Source of the DNA: Verrucomicrobia bacterium SCGC AAA164-E04
GTDB taxonomy: Bacteria > Verrucomicrobiota > Verrucomicrobiia > Limisphaerales > AAA164-E04
Direction of reading: 5' to 3'
Length of the DNA: 41,490 bases
NCBI GenBank assembly: GCA_000383715.1
Contig: KB912045.1
Coordinates: 78,801 to 120,290 of the forward strand
Shown here piece by piece: positions 1-7,311 of the stretch (positions within the stretch are counted from its first letter, which is position 1; the number at the start of each line of letters is the position of its first letter). A program made the translations under genes and the position numbers. The notes below the pieces were generated by a model, which did no database searches, was not told where the DNA came from, and saw only the letters and a list, made by a program, of their open reading frames with translations.

Positions 1-643
1 AAAGCGACCGTTGTTCAACAGAAAAGAAAGCCCTATCGGGGCCGCGATGAATAAACATGGCCAAATAGCGATGGCCCCCCCCTGTGGATTCTCTCCTGGC
101 TACATAGGTAAGCCCCACAATGTAGGCAGCCATCGCGAAAGCAGTCCACAGAGCAAAACCTTGCCATGGATTTCCTGATGAGTCGAAAGCGGCCAGGATG
201 AGAAAAAACCGGCATGCCGCCATGATGACTGGAGAGAAAGGGAAATGCTTGTGTAGTGCGTCGTAAAGCAGAATGGAAGCAACCAGAAGAAGCCCAATCA
301 TCAACGATACGTTTGCGCCCCAAACGAGGCATAAAAACCCTCCACTGATTGCCCCTGCCCCTAAAACCCAAACCGTTTTTTCTTCAATATGACCCGCGGG
401 GATAGGCCTCTCTTGGCGGAATCTTCGATCAAAGCCAACGTCGAAAGCATCATTTAGATACATGCCACCAATGTGCAACAGAGTCCCCCCAACGCATAAC
501 CAAAGCAATACTATGTATTCAGCCATACCTCCTATCAACCAACCGGCCAGACAATTGGACCAAACGGTCGGAACATTGGATGCGCGACCGAGGATGAGTA
601 ATGTACGCCATTTCGGCGGTGTTTGTATGTGTGTCATACCCAT
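1..643 (-). CDS. UbiA-family prenyltransferase, 3' end missing (partial)
   Basis: Reading the minus strand from an ATG at 643 gives 214 codons without a stop before the window edge, so the C-terminus is missing. The protein is a polytopic membrane protein. It carries the first aspartate-rich UbiA signature (N-D-A-F-D-V-G-F-D around residues 68-76), followed by R-P-I-P-A-G. A second motif, L-Y-D-A-L-H-K-H, is followed by a C-R membrane segment as in UbiA and EboC-like proteins. UbiA enzymes transfer a polyprenyl chain to an acceptor in the membrane, with Mg2+ bound by the Asp motifs. The substrate cannot be read from the sequence. The N-terminal G-R-A-S-N-V-P-T-V-W stretch resembles the EboC/SCO-type branch more than quinone-specific UbiA, which is an inference. 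A second in-frame ATG lies at 637. Neither start has a clear ribosome binding site. Confidence 0.85.
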   Translation of the reverse strand, partial: MGMTHIQTPPKWRTLLILGRASNVPTVWSNCLAGWLIGGMAEYIVLLWLCVGGTLLHIGGMYLNDAFDVGFDRRFRQERPIPAGHIEEKTVWVLGAGAISGGFLCLVWGANVSLMIGLLLVASILLYDALHKHFPFSPVIMAACRFFLILAAFDSSGNPWQGFALWTAFAMAAYIVGLTYVARRESTGGGHRYLAMFIHRGPDRAFFSVEQRSL

Positions 644-738
644 ATGGGACCGCAAGAAAACTGAATTCAGCACAAATTTGCAATCATTGAATCCTTTGGA
701 TCGGTTGGGCTCGGTCCGTTGAGATCCCCTTTACGACT

Positions 739-776
739 AAAAAAAACGCCCCCGCTCTTGAAAGAGGGAGGCATTT
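739..776 (-). terminator. Rho-independent terminator after the DegP-type gene
   Basis: On the minus strand a GC-rich stem (GCCTCCCTCTT pairing imperfectly with AAGAGCGGGGGC, two-base loop) is followed by a run of eight T. It lies about 23 bases past the stop codon of the protease gene, so it ends that transcript and insulates the prenyltransferase gene downstream. Confidence 0.85.
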
Positions 777-798
777 TCCCAAAACGTGATCCGTCGTT

Positions 799-2301
799 TT
801 ATCCCAGGGGTTCCGAACGAATCACGCGATAATTACTGGCACCCTTATACCAAATTCGCACAAGCGATTCTCTATCAACAAGCTGCATACCATCCAGATC
901 AGCCAGAGAGTCGACAGGTAATTGATTGATCTCGCGGATCACCGCTCCAGGACGCACACCGGCTTGCCAGGCTGCCCCACCCTGTTTAACGCCGCTTACA
1001 AGAATGCCCATGATGCGCGAAGGAATCTGAAACTGCCTTCGAAGATCAGGTGTCAATTCCTCAAGTTGCATGTCGCCGGGCCAGTAAGATTCAGCGTTGC
1101 GACTCGATTGACTTGCCCACTGCGGACTTTTGTCATTGAGTTCATCCAGCGAAACTTCGATCGCTGTCAGTTCACCGCCCCGATTGATCTCTAAACCGTA
1201 ACCCTGGTTGGGTGCGCTTTGCCCCACCACCAGTTTCAGATGTCGACTATCCTTGATTTTCTTCCCACCAAACTCAACCACGACATCGCCAGCCTGTAGA
1301 CCGGCCGCATCCGCAGGACTGCCTGGTACCACATCTGCAATTAGTGCTCCCGTGCTGCCGTCCATACCGAAGTGTGATGCCATTGCAGGTTGAACGTCCT
1401 GAATATTGACCCCCAGATAGCCCCTCATAACATGGCCATGATTGATCAGGCTTTCCATGACACTACGGGCAAGATTGACAGGAATGGCAAAGCCAATGCC
1501 AAGATTTCCTCCCGATTGACTCAAAATAGCAGTGTTCACACCGATCAAACGCCCTTCGGCATCCACAAGAGCCCCCCCAGAATTACCAGGGTTGATGGCC
1601 GCATCGGTTTGGATGAAGTCCTCGTAGTCCAAGCCCATATTCGACCTCCCCTTGGCGCTAACCATTCCCATGGTAACCGTCTGACCAACTCCAAATGGGT
1701 TCCCAATGGCAAGCACCAGATCACCCACTAATGCCTGATCGCTGTTGCCCAGTTCAATGGGTTGTAAATCGAGGGCATCTATTTTCAAAACCGCAACGTC
1801 CGATTTCGGATCTACTCCAACTACTGCAGCAGTATATTCTTCATTGCCGGGACTCAAGACGACCTTGACCGTGTCGGCACCCTCAATGACGTGATTGTTG
1901 GTAAGGATATAACCTTCGGGAGACACAATGACACCGGAACCCAATCCGCTTTTCGGTTTGGAACCCTGCATGTCGGGAAATTCAAAGCCCCGGAACTTTT
2001 CTCCAAAGAACTGTTCCAGACCAGGACCACGCCGTGATGCGTTCGGCTTTGCTTCAGTGCTTGTGAACACCTTGACCACGCTCGGCGCTACTTTTTGAAT
2101 CACCGGAGCGAAACTCACGGTCATGCTCCCTTCGCGCTTCAGCGGTTGATTGTCGATTTTTAATGTCGGCTCAGGATGATCACCTGCACGACCATCCCCC
2201 TTCATCCACCCCGTCGCAACCGAAGCGAGGATTGCGACAGCCATCGTACCGATTAATGCAAAGCGCATGCTGTTGCATAATATTGCAATTTGTTTTTTCA
2301 T
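799..2301 (-). CDS. Do/DegP/HtrA-type periplasmic serine protease
   Basis: A 500-residue trypsin-fold protease of the Do family, which degrades or refolds misfolded envelope proteins. Residues 1-30 form an N-terminal export signal or membrane anchor (K-K, then a hydrophobic stretch). The catalytic triad is visible: His137 in T-N-N-H-V-I, Asp168 in K-S-D-V-A-V, and Ser241 in G-N-S-G-G-A. Two PDZ domains follow, roughly at 290-385 and 410-495, the usual DegP/DegQ architecture at the usual length. The ATG at 2301 follows AAAAGAGAACC, a weak but acceptable ribosome binding site. The gene stands alone: it ends at its own terminator and is divergent from the ceramidase-like gene. DegP, DegQ and MucD cannot be told apart from sequence alone, so no symbol is given. 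Confidence 0.95.
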   Translation of the reverse strand: MKKQIAILCNSMRFALIGTMAVAILASVATGWMKGDGRAGDHPEPTLKIDNQPLKREGSMTVSFAPVIQKVAPSVVKVFTSTEAKPNASRRGPGLEQFFGEKFRGFEFPDMQGSKPKSGLGSGVIVSPEGYILTNNHVIEGADTVKVVLSPGNEEYTAAVVGVDPKSDVAVLKIDALDLQPIELGNSDQALVGDLVLAIGNPFGVGQTVTMGMVSAKGRSNMGLDYEDFIQTDAAINPGNSGGALVDAEGRLIGVNTAILSQSGGNLGIGFAIPVNLARSVMESLINHGHVMRGYLGVNIQDVQPAMASHFGMDGSTGALIADVVPGSPADAAGLQAGDVVVEFGGKKIKDSRHLKLVVGQSAPNQGYGLEINRGGELTAIEVSLDELNDKSPQWASQSSRNAESYWPGDMQLEELTPDLRRQFQIPSRIMGILVSGVKQGGAAWQAGVRPGAVIREINQLPVDSLADLDGMQLVDRESLVRIWYKGASNYRVIRSEPLG

Positions 2302-2648
2302 ATGGTTCTCTTTTAATCAGGTTGTGTGCTTCTTTACTTGCAACTACACGAGACCACATGAGATTCACTGCAACCTTTCCGTCGCGTTACAAAAATGTAA
2401 TCTTCATCTGAACCATTTGGGTGTTCGACTTCGCTGAGCATCCTGCGCTACAACAAACGCAAAGCCTGAAGGAAGACGTTTATTGCGCTGCGTCCCTTCC
2501 CTTGGAGATTTATTTTTCACTTTTAAGGCAGGATGTATGTTCCGGCTTTCTGTGAACTCTTCATCGTTGGAAACATGCAGGATGTGCTTGAGCTCGGATC
2601 GCTGAAAACGCGCTTCCCTAACGCTGTCTTGCTTTGTAAGATCATTCG
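2302..2648. other. Divergent intergenic region, no gene seen
   Basis: 347 bases between the divergent protease and ceramidase-like genes. It must hold both promoters, but no convincing -35/-10 pair, riboswitch or hairpin was recognised. A minus-strand open frame crosses it (2404-2739), but it begins inside the ceramidase-like gene and matches no family known to me. Confidence 0.5.
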
Positions 2649-4016
2649 ATGATTCCCATGAATATATTGCCGGCATTGCTTTCATTTGCGCTCCTGCTGC
2701 AATCCATTGAGGCTGTCTTTGCAGAACCAGTCGCAGCATGGAGAACAGGTTTCAGTCGTGATGACATCACGCCTTCTTCTTCAATGTGGATGAGTGGCTA
2801 TGCCGCACGCGATCATGCTTCAGAAGGAACGCGCACCCGTCTTTGGGCAAAGGCATTGGCACTGGAGGATGCAAAAGGTAAGAGAGCGCTCTTGGTCACA
2901 CTGGATCTGGTGGGTGTCTCAAGGGATGTCACAGATCCCTTGAGACATGAGATTGCGGTCAATCATCAACTTGGATTAAAAGATGTCCTCATCAATTGCT
3001 CCCATACCCATACTGGACCTGTGGTCGGTGAAAACTTGAGATCAATGTATATTCTTGAAGAAAATGAATCTCAAAAATTGCTCAACTATACACGTCAATT
3101 GAAGGAGCGACTGGTCGAACTTGCAGATGCTGCATTTTCGAATTTGGAAGCATCCAGATTACGAACAGGTCAATCTCAAGCCACTTTTGCCACTAACAGG
3201 CGAGAGAACCCTCAATCACACGTTCTCGCCTGGCGAGCATCAGGAAAATTGAAAGGCCCAGTGGACTATTCGGTACCCATTCTCGAAATCAGGGACATGG
3301 ATCATCAGTTGAAAGGACTCGTATTCGGTTATGCATGTCATGCAACAGTCTTGAGTGATTACCAATGGTCGGGCGATTACCCGGGCTTCGCTCAAATACA
3401 ACTTGAATCGCAATATGATGGAATTCAGGCCATGTTCTGGGCCGGGTGTGGTGCAGATATCAATCCGTTACCAAGACGCACAGCCGCACTTGCTAAACAG
3501 TATGGCGGGGAACTTGCCCAGGCTGTGACTCAGGGAATCAAGGGGGTCATGGATGAGGTATCCCCGACCCTGAAAACCGATTATACGGAAATACCCCTGC
3601 TCTTTGCCCCAATGCCCTCAAGAGAAGATCTTGAGACCGAAGCCCAGTCTGACAATCCGTATGCCGCCTCACGTGCACAAAAATGGATGAATCATATGAA
3701 CCAAGGCCACCCATTGCCAACGAGTTATCCTTACCCCATAGGTCTTTGGAGATTGGGTAATCAGGTCAAATGGCTCACGATGGGAGGTGAGGTAGTGGTG
3801 GACTTTGCACTGACCTTCAAGCAAACCTACGGCAGGGACTTGTGGATCGCAGGTTACTCGCATGATATCATGGGCTATATTCCCTCGAGACGAATCTGGA
3901 ACGAAGGAGGCTATGAAGGTGGGGGGGCCATGGTTTATTACGGCCAACCCACTCGATGGTCCCAAGATGTGGAACATCAAATATCACAAGCGGTTAAACG
4001 CCTAATGAGCAAATAA
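2649..4016 (+). CDS. Secreted neutral/alkaline ceramidase-like protein (N-terminal domain type)
   Basis: A 455-residue exported protein with a signal peptide of about 25 residues ending A-V-F-A-E. The start of the mature part (T-G-F-S-R-D-D-I-T-P) and the S-H-T-H-T-G-P motif (His119, His121) are hallmarks of the neutral/alkaline non-lysosomal ceramidase N-terminal domain, where these His residues bind zinc. A further conserved His231 lies in Y-A-C-H-A-T. True ceramidases hydrolyse the amide bond of ceramide and are longer (about 650-750 residues, with a C-terminal Ig-like domain). This shorter form is common in PVC and Bacteroidetes genomes, and its substrate is generally unknown. A second in-frame ATG lies at 2658, and neither start has a strong ribosome binding site. 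The 3' end converges on the exosortase gene with only four bases between stop codons. Confidence 0.85.
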   Translation: MIPMNILPALLSFALLLQSIEAVFAEPVAAWRTGFSRDDITPSSSMWMSGYAARDHASEGTRTRLWAKALALEDAKGKRALLVTLDLVGVSRDVTDPLRHEIAVNHQLGLKDVLINCSHTHTGPVVGENLRSMYILEENESQKLLNYTRQLKERLVELADAAFSNLEASRLRTGQSQATFATNRRENPQSHVLAWRASGKLKGPVDYSVPILEIRDMDHQLKGLVFGYACHATVLSDYQWSGDYPGFAQIQLESQYDGIQAMFWAGCGADINPLPRRTAALAKQYGGELAQAVTQGIKGVMDEVSPTLKTDYTEIPLLFAPMPSREDLETEAQSDNPYAASRAQKWMNHMNQGHPLPTSYPYPIGLWRLGNQVKWLTMGGEVVVDFALTFKQTYGRDLWIAGYSHDIMGYIPSRRIWNEGGYEGGGAMVYYGQPTRWSQDVEHQISQAVKRLMSK

Positions 4017-4020
4017 AACC

Positions 4021-4938
4021 TCAGGATCTTGACGGACCTGGCCTCGGTGAAGCTTCCATGGCCGTTTGCAATTTTCCTAATAGCCAAGACAGCAAAGCAA
4101 CCCCACCTATGGTGAACAGAAGAATGAACCATCCGGCGGCATCGTGGTTTGCATCGACCGCCTCGATACCATGATGATGTGCTTGATAACTCAAAAACAA
4201 CACCCGCATCAAATTTCCGAAAACGGCAAGAGCGATACCAGCGAAAAACAGGAATATCCTCAACCCAAGTTCTTTCAGCATCAGAAAACCAATGAACAAA
4301 GTCGCCATGACGGTGCTTTGCAAGCTTCGTATACCACTGCACGCTTCGTCCACACCCACAGGTCCGCTTGAAAGATGAATCACACTTCCGGCCAAGTCGG
4401 CAGGTATCCCGATGACTTCAAGAATCTCTACTGTGGCAAAAGCAACCTGGTGCTGTAGTCCATTGACCACTAAACCGTGAACCACGGAAGGCATGGGCAA
4501 TGCGATGAGGATAAAAGCATATGGAAATAATAATTTCATAATGCCCTTCCAGCCAAAGACGTAATGGAGATTGGCAGTGACAACCAACATTACCGCCAGC
4601 GCTAAGCCGACCAGTGCGGCAGGTTTCAAACCAAAGGCCGCCTGATATATTTGAAACGTAAAAAGCAATCCAATACCTGCGACACCGCATGACACGGATG
4701 GCCAGCCCACTTTCAGGGTAGCAGAAGGTCGCACTTGCCAGGATTCCCAGAATAGAAATGCGCAGAGGAAAATCACGATCCAGCCAAAGGAAAGATCGGG
4801 CTGGTGATTCCAGAACCAAGATGCTTTGGCTGCCAACCAGGCCAGCGCAATGAAGCTTGGTAGCAATTGCAGGCAAAGAGACCGTTCCGAATATGAGTCC
4901 GGAGGCGCCTGCATGGGAACTTTGGATTCACTTGCCAT
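4021..4938 (-). CDS. Exosortase (exosortase/archaeosortase family)
   Basis: A polytopic membrane protein of 305 residues. Exosortases cleave C-terminal sorting signals of the PEP-CTERM kind and support export or anchoring of proteins, often with exopolysaccharide assembly. The expected catalytic residues are present: Cys200 in D-E-A-C-S-G-I-R-S, Arg245 in G-N-L-M-R-V, and His265 in A-N-H-D-A-A-G-W, each next to a hydrophobic helix. The frame is open up to 5010, but the ATG at 4938 is preferred. It follows GAGGGAGA at good spacing, and the longer form would extend deep into the upstream gene. With this start the gene overlaps the EpsI-like gene by 11 bases, so the two are probably translationally coupled. 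The exosortase subtype was not assigned. Confidence 0.93.
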   Translation of the reverse strand: MASESKVPMQAPPDSYSERSLCLQLLPSFIALAWLAAKASWFWNHQPDLSFGWIVIFLCAFLFWESWQVRPSATLKVGWPSVSCGVAGIGLLFTFQIYQAAFGLKPAALVGLALAVMLVVTANLHYVFGWKGIMKLLFPYAFILIALPMPSVVHGLVVNGLQHQVAFATVEILEVIGIPADLAGSVIHLSSGPVGVDEACSGIRSLQSTVMATLFIGFLMLKELGLRIFLFFAGIALAVFGNLMRVLFLSYQAHHHGIEAVDANHDAAGWFILLFTIGGVALLSWLLGKLQTAMEASPRPGPSRS

Positions 4939-5764
4939 GAGGGTCTCCCTCTTCTGATGTTTTCGCATTTTCCCAGGCTTCAATCTCTTGCACGTAATCG
5001 TCAGGAACAAGCCATTGCCTCAAAAAATCTTTCAGCCGATCATCCCCTTTTTCCAATTGCCCGGCTTGAACGGTGGTAGAAACCCGGATGAATTGCTTAG
5101 GCCCCAGCAAGGGACGTCTACTCTTGAAACTATCCCATACCCTTCCCCAGAGTTTCGAATCAACCATGCGATTTGACGTACCCGTCGTGTTCTCCCGTTC
5201 TTTTTCAAACTGGTATTTCATGGCAACTGAAAGATTGTGATCCAATCGATAGGGCAAGGTTTGCCCTCCGACCATGCCAGTAAAATAAACAAGTTCAAAA
5301 CGTGATCCTGCAATAAACAGCCGGCGCTCAAACCCTATCTTGTCGCCTTGAATCTCCACCTCCACGTAGTCTGGCTGGATAGGCTGGATCTTCCAGCCTC
5401 CCTCAGTCCAGCATCGATCAGGAGTGTGAACAAAAAGGCCTATTTCGTTGATTGATTCACTGTGCCGTTTGGCTATGAAAGCCAGGATGGCATTGTCGGA
5501 GGCATCCAGAAACTGGCCATTGAATGTTTCATCAGCCACGAGACGGCGTTCCATAGCGTCACCAATAGGATGATCCACGAAATCGTAACCAGTGACTTCA
5601 CCTTTTGATGAAAACCAGAATCGCTCCCGACTTGGATCCACTTGTGTATACCAGATATTTGGAAATCCCCATAATCCTATGAGAAACAGAGAAATCCCAA
5701 AAACCCAGAAAGATGAATGTACCAAATCCTGATGCTGAGATTTATTTTTAATAGCATCCGCCAT
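4928..5764 (-). CDS. EpsI-like exosortase-associated protein
   Basis: 278 residues with one N-terminal membrane helix (about 17-36) and a periplasmic domain. Residues 112-124 read V-H-T-P-D-R-C-W-T-E-G-G-W. This matches the H-x-P-x-x-C-x-x-G-x-G-W signature of EpsI domain proteins, which accompany exosortases as separate genes or fused to them. The gene lies directly upstream of the exosortase and overlaps it by 11 bases, which supports the assignment. EpsI-type proteins are linked to exopolysaccharide synthesis and export, but their biochemical role is not established. The rest of the protein is divergent, so the assignment rests on this motif and on position. Confidence 0.8.
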   Translation of the reverse strand: MADAIKNKSQHQDLVHSSFWVFGISLFLIGLWGFPNIWYTQVDPSRERFWFSSKGEVTGYDFVDHPIGDAMERRLVADETFNGQFLDASDNAILAFIAKRHSESINEIGLFVHTPDRCWTEGGWKIQPIQPDYVEVEIQGDKIGFERRLFIAGSRFELVYFTGMVGGQTLPYRLDHNLSVAMKYQFEKERENTTGTSNRMVDSKLWGRVWDSFKSRRPLLGPKQFIRVSTTVQAGQLEKGDDRLKDFLRQWLVPDDYVQEIEAWENAKTSEEGDPHGK

Positions 5765-5850
5765 ACATTACTGAGTATTTTGGCCAACTGCCTTCCCCAA
5801 ATAAAGCCAGTAAAAAAAACTGATCACGATCGTGATGCAGTGGATTTTGA

Positions 5851-7311
5851 TTATGCAATGATTGATTGAACAACTTCCCCCGCAACATCAGTCAATCTGA
5901 AATCGCGACCATTCATGAAATACGTTAATTTTTCGTGATCAAAACCCATTAATCGCAAGATAGTGGCATGAAGATCATTGACACTCACTCGGTCATCAAC
6001 CGCCTTAAATCCAATTTCATCCGTTGAACCATGATGGACCCCCCCTTTGACACCGCCACCTGCAAACCAATAAGTAAACGCATGGGGATTATGATCTCGG
6101 CCCGGCTTATTGCCTTTTTGAGAAACAGGTAACCTGCCAAATTCCCCACCCCAAATAACCAGTGTTTCATCCAGAACCCCTCTCTGTTCAAGGTCCGACA
6201 ATAGACCAGCTATGGGCTGATCGGTTTCCCTGGCAAATCCTTGATGATTGCCCGCTATGTCCTGATGACCATCCCAACTTCGTTGATTCTCCATACCGCC
6301 GGAATAAATTTGAACGCACCTTACGCCGCGCTCAACCATACGGCGAGCCATCATGCACTGACCTGCAAAATGCTTACAATGATCTTGATCCAGCCCATAA
6401 AGTTTTTTGATATGATCTGGTTCACTCTCGACATTAAAGGCCTCAGGTGCCGCCGACTGCATGCGAAAGGCTAGCTCATAGCTTTCAATACGTGCATTCA
6501 GCTCTGCCTCAGCCGCAGAGCGCACATTTTGTGAACGATTCAGTTTTGCCAGCAAATCAAGCTGTGCACGTTGGTTATCTGGGTTTAATTCTAGAGGTGG
6601 TTTTAAATTATCAATGGGATTCCCTTTAGGACGAAGCCATGTACCTTGGTGAACGCTTGGTAAAAATCCAGCCCCCCAATTGCTCGCATGTCCCTTAGGA
6701 AGCCCACGATCGAGTGGATCACTCATTACCACAAATGAGGGTAGATTACGGCTTTCACTCCCCAGACCGTAAGTCAACCATGATCCAACACAAGGCCAAC
6801 CCATTCGAGTGGAACCCGTGTTGATCATGAATAAGGCAGGGCTATGGTTATTTGATTCAGTGTGGCACGAATGAACGAATGCCATTTTATCTGTATGCTC
6901 TGCCAGATGAGGGAATATTTCACTGACCCATGTCCCGCTTTGACCATGCTGTTTCCAGCTAAAAGGGGATTTCATCAAGGGGCCCACGGCGTTGGTAAAA
7001 AATCCAGTCTTGTTGTCAAAACCATTCAATTCCATGCCATCACGTTTTGCGAGTTCGGGCTTGTAATCCCAGGTATCAACCTGACTTGGCCCACCGTTGA
7101 CAAATAACCAGATCACCGATTTGGCCTTCACCGGAAGTTGAGGAACTCGCGGGGCCAATGGATCTGGTCCATCAGCGATCAAGGAGGGCGTGACCAAACC
7201 TCCATCCTCAAGTAAGCCAGCCAGACCAAGAAGCCCAGCACCAGCTCCGGATTTTCTGAACATTTCGCGTCGGTTCATAGAGAGAGAGTCATTCCACATA
7301 AATGAATTCAT
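5851..7311 (-). CDS. DUF1501 family protein with Tat signal
   Basis: A 486-residue DUF1501 protein, an alkaline-phosphatase/sulfatase-fold family expanded in planctomycetes and Verrucomicrobia. The N-terminus carries a twin-arginine signal (N-R-R-E-M-F-R-K, then a Gly/Ala/Leu-rich stretch), so it is exported folded. Family landmarks include F-V-N-G-G-P-S-Q-V-D-T-W-D, S-C-H-T-E-S-N-N-H-S-P and W-G-G-E-F-G-R-L-P. It follows the PSD1 gene in one operon, the standard pairing in these bacteria. Its enzymatic activity is unknown. The ATG at 7311 overlaps the upstream gene by 23 bases. An ATG at 7278, just before the twin arginines, is an alternative, and no ribosome binding site decides between them. 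Confidence 0.93.
   Translation of the reverse strand: MNSFMWNDSLSMNRREMFRKSGAGAGLLGLAGLLEDGGLVTPSLIADGPDPLAPRVPQLPVKAKSVIWLFVNGGPSQVDTWDYKPELAKRDGMELNGFDNKTGFFTNAVGPLMKSPFSWKQHGQSGTWVSEIFPHLAEHTDKMAFVHSCHTESNNHSPALFMINTGSTRMGWPCVGSWLTYGLGSESRNLPSFVVMSDPLDRGLPKGHASNWGAGFLPSVHQGTWLRPKGNPIDNLKPPLELNPDNQRAQLDLLAKLNRSQNVRSAAEAELNARIESYELAFRMQSAAPEAFNVESEPDHIKKLYGLDQDHCKHFAGQCMMARRMVERGVRCVQIYSGGMENQRSWDGHQDIAGNHQGFARETDQPIAGLLSDLEQRGVLDETLVIWGGEFGRLPVSQKGNKPGRDHNPHAFTYWFAGGGVKGGVHHGSTDEIGFKAVDDRVSVNDLHATILRLMGFDHEKLTYFMNGRDFRLTDVAGEVVQSIIA

Noticed and set aside
2404..2739. A 111-codon minus-strand frame in the protease/ceramidase intergenic region
   Set aside because: It starts inside the ceramidase-like gene, has no ribosome binding site and matches no family I know. 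It probably reflects chance openness.
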